NCBI GenBank assembly: GCA_022839995.1
Contig: JALHIN010000007.1
Span: 1-64,000, forward strand
Source: 79-D21 sp022839995
GTDB lineage: Bacteria; Synergistota; Synergistia; Synergistales; 79-D21
DNA length: 64,000 bases
Direction of reading: 5' to 3'
Made by a program: the position numbers and the translations under genes. Under the pieces are notes generated by a model. It searched no databases. It was not told the origin of the DNA and worked only from the letters and a program-made list of their open reading frames with translations. Shown here in pieces: positions 1 to 7,068 of this stretch (within the stretch, counting starts at the first letter, position 1; each line of letters begins with the position of its first letter).

Positions 1-99
1 GGAATTCCGATACAACAATCGAAGGACGGATATCTTCCCTGTTCTCTGTCAGTATGTCTGTGACTTTGTACCCTTTGTGCCAAATAGGGACTAATCACC
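1..99. other. Left-edge sequence upstream of the cas4-cas1 remnant, no gene recognised
   Basis: The first ~85 bases have stops in the cas frame (TGA near 55, TAG near 85), and none of the three forward frames reads like the nuclease part of Cas4. The stretch is visibly richer in A and T than the rest of the window. It looks like unrelated DNA joined to the middle of the cas4 part, but a sequencing-contig edge cannot be excluded. Confidence 0.4.
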
Positions 100-120
100 A
101 TTTATTATGCCGGTGAGAAG

Positions 121-1350
121 TTGCGTCTCAGAATTCCCGTCGATGACGCTCTCAGGGCGGAGGCCTTGCAGACCCTGGAAGACGCGAAGCGGTGCGCGGA
201 AGGGCCAAGGCCTCTCCCGCTGGTCAATGATCCGCGCTGTCCGCGGTGCTCGCTTCAGCCGATTTGTCTGCCGGACGAGGTCAACCATCAGCGCGCTCAG
301 TCTCCAACCGAAGAACTGAAACCAAGAAAAATCTGGCCGCCGCGCGATGATGGCATTCAGGTGGTAGTACAGCAGGAAGGCTTGAAGGTAAGTGTCCGTG
401 GCATGGAGTTGAGAGTTATCGACAAGAATGGCTCCGAGGTCAAGACGATACCGCTTGCCAACCTAGAAAGCCTATCGCTGCTTGGCTCGGTACAGATCAG
501 CACCCAGGCGATCCACACCCTTGCCGACATGAACACTCCTATCGCGTTTCTCTCACCAGCGGGACGATTAGTGGCCATGATCGATCCGCTAGATTCGGTC
601 AGTGCCCAGGTTCGAAGGGCGCAGATTCGCAAACTCGATCGCACGGAGTTATGCCTCGAACTGGCGCGTGCCCTCGTTTCTGCCAAAATCATGAACCAGC
701 GAACGCTCTTACTCCGCAATCACAGATCGCTTCCCGCAGGCGTGGCCGTTGATCTGGCGAAGGAGGCCAGGAACGCAGGTCAGGCAGATTCATTGGATGC
801 AGTGCGAGGGCATGAGGGGCAGGCAGCAGCCATGTACTTCGGGCACTTTCCCGGAATGATCAAAAGCCCTTTATCGGTGGAATTTGATGCCAACGGCAGG
901 AAACGAAGGCCGCCGCCTGATCCAATAAACGCCTGCCTGTCCCTGGCCTATTCGATGCTGACCCACGAGTGCGTGGCTGCTTTACGCCTTGCCAGGTTAG
1001 AGCCCTCCATTGGTGGATTCCACGCATCGAGGCCGGGGCGCCCCGCGCTTGCGCTGGATCTTATGGAACCGTTCCGGCCGTTGATAGCGGATTCCGTCGT
1101 GATCACTTGCTTTAACCGGGGGGAATTGGCCGAGGGACATTTTCTTCGCACTGCTTCCGGGTGTTCTCTTACCAACGCCGGAAGACGAGCATTTTTTAAT
1201 GCTCTTGGCAGAAGAATGGATACTGAGGTCACCCATCCGGTCTTCGAATATCGTTTGAGCTACAGGCGGATGATCGTTTTGCATGCGCGAATGATTGCGG
1301 CCTGGCTCACGGGGGATATTCCTTCTCTAGCGTTCCTGACCACACGCTGA
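121..1350 (+). CDS. cas1: Cas4-Cas1 fusion protein, N-terminally truncated (Cas1 integrase complete)
   Basis: CRISPR adaptation integrase carrying only the tail of a fused Cas4. Residues ~1-55 match the Cas4 C-terminus, with the cluster-ligand cysteines C40, C43 and C49 in CPRCSLQPIC; the reading frame is open back to base 88 and reads IYYAGEK just before the TTG used here, again Cas4-like. Cas1 follows (~75-409) with its metal ligands: E232 in RGHEGQAA, H301 in GFHASRPGR, and D313/E316 in ALDLMEPF. The Cas4 nuclease core (~150 residues in intact fusions) is absent and a stop lies at base 85, so the start is uncertain and the gene may be a decayed fusion. cas2 follows 16 bases later. Cas4-Cas1 fusions are known from types I-G (formerly I-U) and V-B. 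Confidence 0.85.
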   Translation: MRLRIPVDDALRAEALQTLEDAKRCAEGPRPLPLVNDPRCPRCSLQPICLPDEVNHQRAQSPTEELKPRKIWPPRDDGIQVVVQQEGLKVSVRGMELRVIDKNGSEVKTIPLANLESLSLLGSVQISTQAIHTLADMNTPIAFLSPAGRLVAMIDPLDSVSAQVRRAQIRKLDRTELCLELARALVSAKIMNQRTLLLRNHRSLPAGVAVDLAKEARNAGQADSLDAVRGHEGQAAAMYFGHFPGMIKSPLSVEFDANGRKRRPPPDPINACLSLAYSMLTHECVAALRLARLEPSIGGFHASRPGRPALALDLMEPFRPLIADSVVITCFNRGELAEGHFLRTASGCSLTNAGRRAFFNALGRRMDTEVTHPVFEYRLSYRRMIVLHARMIAAWLTGDIPSLAFLTTR

Positions 1351-1366
1351 GTGGCCGGAGGCAATT

Positions 1367-1657
1367 ATGCGTCGATGCTACCTAGTTTGTTACGACATCA
1401 GAGATCCGAAACGATTGAGGCGTGTCCACAAGGTGCTCAAAGGATATGGCGAAGCCTGGCAGTTTTCGGTCTTCTTTTGCGTACTTAAGGACATAGATCG
1501 CGTTCGGCTCCAGATCGCGCTTGAGGAGCAGATGAATCAGAAGGAAGATCAGGCCATGATTCTGGACCTTGGTCCTAACGAGAAAGAGGCCCGCGAAGCG
1601 GCAACGGTTATCGGTCAACCTCTACCGGAGCCGGACAGCGACATCGTTGTGGTTTGA
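1367..1657 (+). CDS. cas2: CRISPR-associated endonuclease Cas2
   Basis: Structural partner of Cas1 in the spacer-integration complex. The 96-residue protein has the usual Cas2 size and opens with the ferredoxin-fold strand and acidic residue YLVCYDIRD, followed by KRLRRVHKVLKGYG and the WQFSVFFC strand. The ATG at 1367 has a GGAG Shine-Dalgarno 8 bases upstream. It is co-oriented with cas1 (16-base gap) and ends where a promoter for the adjacent small RNA begins. The C-terminal ~15 residues are acidic and do not look conserved. Confidence 0.93.
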   Translation: MRRCYLVCYDIRDPKRLRRVHKVLKGYGEAWQFSVFFCVLKDIDRVRLQIALEEQMNQKEDQAMILDLGPNEKEAREAATVIGQPLPEPDSDIVVV

Positions 1658-1682
1658 CTTTATTAGCATCAAACGATACAGT
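1654..1682 (+). promoter_or_regulatory. Promoter of the candidate tracrRNA
   Basis: TTGACT (1654-1659), a 17-base spacer, then TACAGT (1677-1682). It overlaps the cas2 stop codon. The expected transcription start, about 7 bases after the -10, falls at 1689-1690, exactly where the first hairpin of the candidate tracrRNA begins. Confidence 0.6.
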
Positions 1683-1689
1683 ATTTACT

Positions 1690-1793
1690 GCCTCTATAGG
1701 AGGCGAGAATGCCACGGCACGTGTCCTCCCCTTCAATGGGCTTGGCACCGTGGAGTCGATTAGCTTAGTTCCGACAAAGGAAAGTTCTCCTTG
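1690..1793 (+). ncRNA. Candidate type V-B (Cas12b) tracrRNA
   Basis: A 5' hairpin GCCTC-TATAG-GAGGC (1690-1704) is followed by GAGAAT, then an outer stem CCACGG (1712-1717)/CCGTGG (1748-1753). This encloses GTGTCC (1721-1726) and an inner CCC/GGG hairpin. Directly after the outer stem, 1755-1774 (GTCGATTAGC, then TTAGTTCCGA) is complementary to repeat positions 11-30: 17 Watson-Crick pairs, two G-U pairs and one mismatch. GTGTCC is perfectly complementary to the remaining repeat 3' end, GGACAC (positions 31-36). From memory, the Alicyclobacillus Cas12b guide has this layout: 5' hairpin plus AGAAU, an outer stem, a GUGCC strand pairing the repeat's GGCAC end, an inner hairpin, then the main anti-repeat. 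The 3' end is uncertain; a weak CAAGGA/TCCTTG hairpin ends at 1793. Type is inferred, since no effector gene is in view. Confidence 0.75.
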
Positions 1794-1972
1794 ATAGGCC
1801 CGCGAGCGCGGAGGTGGTCAAGGGGGGGTGCGGGGATGCTCGAACTCCTTGGGATTCGTTGAAAATAAAGGGAGTCGGAGCCGCATGAATATGCCCGTCG
1901 AAGGTGTGATCTTTCAAATGCTCGCAAAACGGTTTGGAAACGCAGTGGAGGAGCGACTTTGGAAGGGTGGCG
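1794..1972 (+). promoter_or_regulatory. CRISPR leader region
   Basis: The sequence between the candidate tracrRNA and the first repeat, on the cas2 side, where new spacers should enter. I see no confident array promoter. It contains two echoes of the repeat: GGAGTCGGAGCCG at 1871-1883, and a 16-base degenerate copy of the repeat start at 1950-1965 (GGAGCGACTTTGGAAG), 7 bases before repeat 1. These may be decayed repeats or integrase recognition motifs. Confidence 0.5.
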
Positions 1973-3984
1973 GGAGCCGACTTCGGAGCTAACCTGATCG
2001 ACGGACACTCTCGGTAGATCAGAATCATGACCGCTTCCCCCTGGAGCCGACTTCGGAGCTAACCTGATCGACGGACACGCGGTCTGGAGCATGGCTCTCT
2101 GTTCCGGGGTGAGGGAGCCGACTTCGGAGCTAACCTGATCGACGGACACTACAGGTTGAGGTAGTAGCTGACCCTCGGGGCATCGGAGCCGACTTCGGAG
2201 CTAACCTGATCGACGGACACCGAACGCTCGGCTTCTTGCTGTCGTACAGGTACGGAGCCGACTTCGGAGCTAACCTGATCGACGGACACGCTGGCCAACT
2301 GACGCTAGTCGAGTGTGCCACACAAGGAGCCGACTTCGGAGCTAACCTGATCGACGGACACTACAACAGCCTTCATTCGGTCTACACCGAGCTGGGGGGA
2401 GCCGACTTCGGAGCTAACCTGATCGACGGACACAGTGCGATATTGGGAGGCTTTCTTCCCGGTTGCCGGAGCCGACTTCGGAGCTAACCTGATCGACGGA
2501 CACGAGAGCATCCTGGTTCGCCTTCAGGAAATTGGCCTGGAGCCGACTTCGGAGCTAACCTGATCGACGGACACTTTTCTGCGTAAATCCATAAATGAAA
2601 CGCACAAAGGAGCCGACTTCGGAGCTAACCTGATCGACGGACACATCTCGCTTCATCCCGTGCTAATTTTCGCTCGTTGGAGCCGACTTCGGAGCTAACC
2701 TGATCGACGGACACGACAGCTCCTCGGCCATCAGGCGAGCCAGCTCGGGAGCCGACTTCGGAGCTAACCTGATCGACGGACACCGGATCCGACAGGTCGA
2801 TAGAGCTGGCACAGGAGCCGACTTCGGAGCTAACCTGATCGACGGACACATTTCAGGCTTTAACACATCCCGCCGGCACGCCTCGGAGCCGACTTCGGAG
2901 CTAACCTGATCGACGGACACTTGATTCGCGTTAGACTGCCCGTCATCGCGGGGCGCGGAGCCGACTTCGGAGCTAACCTGATCGACGGACACCATGTAAA
3001 AGGGGTCTCCGGAGAGGCCCCTACTTCGGAGCCGACTTCGGAGCTAACCTGATCGACGGACACCGATCTTCGCAAGGGTGTCGATCCTCGGGATCCGGAG
3101 CCGACTTCGGAGCTAACCTGATCGACGGACACCCTAAGAGATTCCCCTAGCCGGCGGGTCAGATTGCCGGAGCCGACTTCGGAGCTAACCTGATCGACGG
3201 ACACGCCAGCATGAGATCAGGCATCTTCAGCCACAGGGGGAGCCGACTTCGGAGCTAACCTGATCGACGGACACTAGGCTTCCGGTTATCCCTCCCCTAA
3301 GCTAGGCTGGAGCCGACTTCGGAGCTAACCTGATCGACGGACACTTAATTGCCTTTACCGTAAATGACATGCCTACACGGAGCCGACTTCGGAGCTAACC
3401 TGATCGACGGACACCGCAAAGGATTGTGTTACCCAATCCGCGCCGCTTTGGAGCCGACTTCGGAGCTAACCTGATCGACGGACACGTCAGGTCGGCATCG
3501 ACGCTCAGGTTAGCCCCGTCGGAGCCGACTTCGGAGCTAACCTGATCGACGGACACTTCACCACCGCAAGCTCGGCCTCCAGTGCCCTGCGGGAGCCGAC
3601 TTCGGAGCTAACCTGATCGACGGACACAAAACGATGTATGTCAACAGCCTGTCCGAGGCTCCGGAGCCGACTTCGGAGCTAACCTGATCGACGGACACAG
3701 CAGGAAGAACGTTATCTTGTCGCTCCGAGCCAGGAGCCGACTTCGGAGCTAACCTGATCGACGGACACTAAGCCCCCCCGGGGTACTTCTGCACGAGGTC
3801 GGGGGAGCCGACTTCGGAGCTAACCTGATCGACGGACACTTAAATGTGGAATTAATAATGATGGGTAGGCACAAAGGAGCCGACTTCGGAGCTAACCTGA
3901 TCCGACGGACACTTAAATGTGGAATTAATAATGATGGGTAGGCACAAAGGAGCCGACTTCGGAGCTAACCTGATCGACGGACAC
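1973..3984 (+). CRISPR. CRISPR array, 29 repeats and 28 spacers
   Basis: The 36-base repeat starts GGAGCCGACTTCGGAGC and ends TGATCGACGGACAC, with first copy 1973-2008 and last 3949-3984. Spacers are 33-36 bases except spacer 12 (2784-2813, 30 bases). All repeats are identical except repeat 28 (3876-3912), which has one inserted C (TGATCCGACGG). Spacers 27 (3840-3875) and 28 (3913-3948) are identical. The changed repeat at the right end and cas2 at the left make the left side the leader end. The candidate tracrRNA pairs with the 3' half of the repeat when the array is read on the plus strand. The repeat contains a short CCGA-CT-TCGG hairpin. Confidence 0.98.
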
Positions 3985-4058
3985 CAGTATTTCGTGCTGG
4001 CCAAGCCAACGCATTCCCCTGGGTATGAGTGCCCGGTTATAATAGAAGCGCTTTCCGA

Positions 4059-4087
4059 TTGACATACGAGTGGGAAACGGTTATGAA
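4059..4087 (+). promoter_or_regulatory. Promoter upstream of the DUF4127 gene
   Basis: TTGACA (4059-4064), 17 bases, TATGAA (4082-4087). A start near 4094 would place the palindromic terminator at 4120-4141 in the leader of the transcript. A separate TATAAT at 4038-4043 has no convincing -35. Confidence 0.45.
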
Positions 4088-4119
4088 GAGGGTTGCACAC
4101 GGGGAGCCAGAATGCGACC

Positions 4120-4152
4120 AGCCCCATCGATCGATGGGGCTTTTCCTTTTTC
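4120..4152 (+). terminator. Rho-independent terminator or attenuator after the CRISPR array
   Basis: A perfect 22-base palindrome (AGCCCCATCGA and its complement, 4120-4141) is followed by TTTTCCTTTTT. It can end the CRISPR transcript. Because the promoter at 4059 lies before it and the next gene starts at 4173, it could also act as an attenuator for that gene. Confidence 0.75.
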
Positions 4153-4172
4153 CGGGGAAAAGGATCTGGGGG

Positions 4173-5720
4173 ATGACAAAAAGGATGAAGAGTCGGCTGC
4201 TGAAGGGTATGTGCTTCGCCTTGTTCCTGTTTTTTTCAGCCGGGCCCGCGGCAGCGGGGGCCCTTGTCTACGTGCCGCTCGACGATCGGCCGTATTCACT
4301 GGATCGGGTCATCGAGGTAGCGCAAGCCCTGAAGGTGGAAGTCCTGCTTCCCCCGGCCGCTTTTTTCCGGGGGCAGGCGGGGATTCCCGATTTCGAAGGA
4401 CTTTTTCAGTGGCTGGCGGCCAACGCGAAGAAAGAGGCATTCGTGATTGCCGCGGATGCACTTCTTTTCGGAGGGCTTGTTTCGTCCAGGATCCACGAGA
4501 TTGGAGAAGGGGAGGTTTCCCGGCGCTTCGAGGCCCTGGAGGACTTTTGCTCGAGCTTACCGAAGCCGCAGGTTGCCCTTTTCGGGACCTTGCTTCGAAT
4601 GCCCAGGGAGAGCCAGGGGATCCTGGATGCCGAATTTAACGCGAAATGGGCTCCCCAGCTGTTCAGGCTAGCCCGCCTGCAGACTGCCGCCTCCCGGGGA
4701 GAGCTTTCCGAAGAAGACCTGGCCGCCGCCGAGAGGCTCCTGAAGACGATCCCGGCGCCGGTTCTCAGGAGCTGGGCAGAAAGGCGGAATCGGAGCCTGC
4801 GGGCCGCCAACCGCCTTCTTGCGCTGCGCGGTTCGGGAGGTGTCGATTTTGTCGGCATCGGCCTGGATGACAACGTTTCCCCTCAACTGCTCGAACCCGA
4901 ATTTCGCTCGATGGCTTCCGTGATCGGAGAGACCCCCAGGGATCGGAGCGCGATTGTTCCGGGGGTGGATCAAATGGGCCTGCTCCTTTTTGCCCGGATG
5001 TTCCTCAAGGGGAAGCCGCCCCAGAAGGTTTCCCTGCTTTTTCCCCCGAACGCGGGGCGAGAAATCCGGCCGAACTATTCCGGTTTCACCCCGGAAGAGT
5101 CATTCCAGATCCAGGCGGACGTGCTTGGAGTGAAGCGGGTTGAATCGCCCGAGGAGGCCAACCTGGTCCTGGCTGTGAACTTGCCTGGGAGGGACGGGAC
5201 CCTGGAAGCCGCCTCGCCTGTGAACACCCCGGTGCCGGACGAACACGACAGGGCCTTCGCGGCGGAAATCGGAAGGCTCCTTGATGCCGGGAAAAGGGTC
5301 GCCGTGGCCGATGTCGCGTTTGATAACGGTGCGGACAGAAGCCTGATGGATGCCCTCGAAAAAAACGGACTCCTGGACCGGCTTGCGGCCTACTCGGGGG
5401 GAAACACGGCCGACAACAGCATCGGGGTTGCCCTGGCAACGGGAGTCCTCTCGGGCTGGATACCCGAGGCGGACCGGAAAAAACTCCTCTTTGCGCGGTA
5501 CCTTGATGATTGGGGGTACCAGGCAGTAGTTCGCCCCAAGGTCGTCCGGAAGGGGCCATTTGCCGGCCAGGCTGCTTCAGGAACCCTGGAGGAGCAGATA
5601 CGGGAAAGACTCCTTTCCTTCTCCCAGGAACACCTGGCGGGTTTCGGGATCGTCGATTTTGACGTGAGCTATCCTTGGGGACGCCTTTTTGAAATCCGGA
5701 TCACGGTGAAAAATTCCTGA
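4173..5720 (+). CDS. DUF4127 family protein, predicted secreted
   Basis: The 515-residue protein starts with a signal peptide (positively charged MTKRMKSRLLKG, hydrophobic core to ~22, likely cleavage after AAA near 28). The mature protein opens with VYVPLDDRPY, which I recognise as the hallmark of the DUF4127 family; the family's activity is unknown to me. No membrane segments follow. The start at 4173 is preceded by a GGGGG Shine-Dalgarno. In-frame ATGs further upstream (4029, 4083) would place the terminator palindrome inside the coding region and lack good ribosome sites, so they are disfavoured. It stands alone between the CRISPR locus and the nucleoside importer. Confidence 0.85.
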   Translation: MTKRMKSRLLKGMCFALFLFFSAGPAAAGALVYVPLDDRPYSLDRVIEVAQALKVEVLLPPAAFFRGQAGIPDFEGLFQWLAANAKKEAFVIAADALLFGGLVSSRIHEIGEGEVSRRFEALEDFCSSLPKPQVALFGTLLRMPRESQGILDAEFNAKWAPQLFRLARLQTAASRGELSEEDLAAAERLLKTIPAPVLRSWAERRNRSLRAANRLLALRGSGGVDFVGIGLDDNVSPQLLEPEFRSMASVIGETPRDRSAIVPGVDQMGLLLFARMFLKGKPPQKVSLLFPPNAGREIRPNYSGFTPEESFQIQADVLGVKRVESPEEANLVLAVNLPGRDGTLEAASPVNTPVPDEHDRAFAAEIGRLLDAGKRVAVADVAFDNGADRSLMDALEKNGLLDRLAAYSGGNTADNSIGVALATGVLSGWIPEADRKKLLFARYLDDWGYQAVVRPKVVRKGPFAGQAASGTLEEQIRERLLSFSQEHLAGFGIVDFDVSYPWGRLFEIRITVKNS

Positions 5721-5776
5721 CACAAAACTCCCCGCTCATGGGACGTTTGCGGGAAAAGGCTGATATTTTTAGGGGC

Positions 5777-5805
5777 TTGCGGCAAAATGTATGCCATGGT
5801 ATCAA
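5777..5805 (+). promoter_or_regulatory. Promoter of the BMP transporter operon
   Basis: TTGCGG (5777-5782), 17 bases, TATCAA (5800-5805). The same -35 hexamer with 17-base spacing is seen at the divergent gpt promoter (11144-11172), which supports its use. The transcript would have a leader of about 47 bases. Confidence 0.5.
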
Positions 5806-5858
5806 TAGGTATAGTTTAGATAGCGTTTCAAAAGTCATAATCGGGAGGCGGAACAAGG

Positions 5859-6941
5859 ATGAGAAAAGGTTGGGGATTTGCAATCGTCATGGCTTTCCTG
5901 CTTGCAGCAGCGGCAGCTTGGGCCTTGGCTCCTGTTCCTGCAAAGGATCTCAAGCCCGGGTTCGTCTACGTCGGACCTGTCGGAGACGGCGGCTGGACCT
6001 ATATGCACGACAAGGGGCGCTTGGACATGGAAAAGGCGTTCCCCGGTGTGAAATCGAGCATTGTCGAATCGGTTCCCGAAGGCCCGGATGCGGTCCGAGT
6101 TATGGAAACATTCGTTCGGAACGGATCGAAGCTCATCTTTGCCACCTCTTTCGGCTACATGGATTTCGTCCAGGAAGTGGCCCAAAAGCACCCCGACGTC
6201 GTCTTCATGCACTGCTCGGGCTACAAGACAGCTCCCAATGTGGGGACCTATTTCGGCCGGATCTACCAGCCCCGGTACCTTTCGGGGCTTGTGGCGGGGA
6301 AGATGACGAAGAGCAACGTCATCGGCTACGTAGCGGCGAACCCGATCCCGGAGGTCATCCGCGGCATCAACGCGTTCACGCTCGGGGTCCGGAAGGTGAA
6401 CCCCAAGGCGAAGGTCAAGGTGGTCTGGCTTTTTTCCTGGTTTGACCCGGGCAAGGAAAAGGAAGCCACCAAGGCGCTGATCGACTCCGGCGCAGACGTC
6501 ATTGCCATGCATGCCGATTCCGGTGCGGCTCCGCAGGCAGCGGAAGAAGCCAAGGTCTGGGTCGTCGGTTACAACAACGACATGAGCCGTTATGCCCCGA
6601 CCCGCCACCTGACTGCTCCGATCTGGAATTGGGGCATGGTCTACAAGTACACGGCGGAAAAGGTGATGAAGGGAACGTGGAAATCCGAATCGATCTGGTG
6701 GGGGCTGAAGGAGAAAATGGTCGGCCTGGCTCCCTTCGGAAAGGCCGTTCCCGAGAGCGTCAGGAAACTGGTTGCCGGCGAGCAGGCCAGGATCGTTTCG
6801 GGCCAGTGGGATGTGTTTACCGGTCCCATCCGGGATCAGTCGGGGAAAGTCAAGGTCGAGGCCGGCAAGCGGATGTCCGACGGCGAAATGCTGTCCATGA
6901 ACTGGTTCGTCCAGGGAGTCGAGGGGACGATACCGAAGTAG
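5859..6941 (+). CDS. BMP family ABC transporter substrate-binding protein (nucleoside type)
   Basis: The periplasmic binding protein for the importer encoded just downstream. The 360-residue sequence has a signal peptide (MRKGWG, then an Ala-rich core, cleavage near ALA at ~24). It has the PnrA/BMP fold signature: FVYVGPVGDGGWTYMHDKG for the first ligand loop, FATSFGYMDF, YQPRYLSGLVAGKMT, IPEVIRGINAFTLG, and GYNNDM. No lipobox cysteine is present, so it is probably soluble in the periplasm rather than a lipoprotein. Family members bind purine nucleosides or related compounds; the exact ligand is inferred from the neighbouring xanthine phosphoribosyltransferase. Start ATG has GGGAGG upstream. 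A terminator separates it from the ATPase, so it may be expressed at a higher level. Confidence 0.9.
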   Translation: MRKGWGFAIVMAFLLAAAAAWALAPVPAKDLKPGFVYVGPVGDGGWTYMHDKGRLDMEKAFPGVKSSIVESVPEGPDAVRVMETFVRNGSKLIFATSFGYMDFVQEVAQKHPDVVFMHCSGYKTAPNVGTYFGRIYQPRYLSGLVAGKMTKSNVIGYVAANPIPEVIRGINAFTLGVRKVNPKAKVKVVWLFSWFDPGKEKEATKALIDSGADVIAMHADSGAAPQAAEEAKVWVVGYNNDMSRYAPTRHLTAPIWNWGMVYKYTAEKVMKGTWKSESIWWGLKEKMVGLAPFGKAVPESVRKLVAGEQARIVSGQWDVFTGPIRDQSGKVKVEAGKRMSDGEMLSMNWFVQGVEGTIPK

Positions 6942-6961
6942 GTCCGATTGGGTGGAATCTG

Positions 6962-6990
6962 GGGGAGCTCGTTTGGGCTCCCCTTTTTTT
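6962..6990 (+). terminator. Intra-operon terminator after the binding-protein gene
   Basis: GGGGAGC (6962-6968) and GCTCCCC (6977-6983) form a stem followed by seven T (6984-6990). It lies between the binding-protein gene and the ATPase gene and would give the usual excess of binding protein over membrane components by partial termination. Confidence 0.85.
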
Positions 6991-7068
6991 GTTGAGCGTT
7001 GACAATTCCGCTCATTCGGGCAAACTTGATGCGTCGCACGTATTTTCCTTCCCGGAGGATGCAGCCTC

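Noticed and set aside
1760..3204. Several open frames of 60-130 codons inside the CRISPR array, on both strands, with repeated motifs such as VSVDQVSSEVGS
   Set aside because: They are translations of the CRISPR repeats. They have no ribosome sites and follow the repeat period.
1973..3984. Assigning the array to type I-G on the basis of the Cas4-Cas1 fusion alone
   Set aside because: Type I-G needs no tracrRNA, and the 26-base complementarity in two ordered segments with a matching promoter favours type V-B. It stays an alternative until the effector genes are seen.
4029..4172. Longer N-terminus for the DUF4127 protein from ATG 4029 or 4083
   Set aside because: It would place a terminator palindrome inside the coding region and put a non-hydrophobic tail before the signal peptide; the 4173 ATG has the ribosome site.
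5721..5858. Purine riboswitch in the leader of the nucleoside importer
   Set aside because: The 138-base gap shows no conserved purine-aptamer core, and the predicted transcript leader (~47 bases) is too short.
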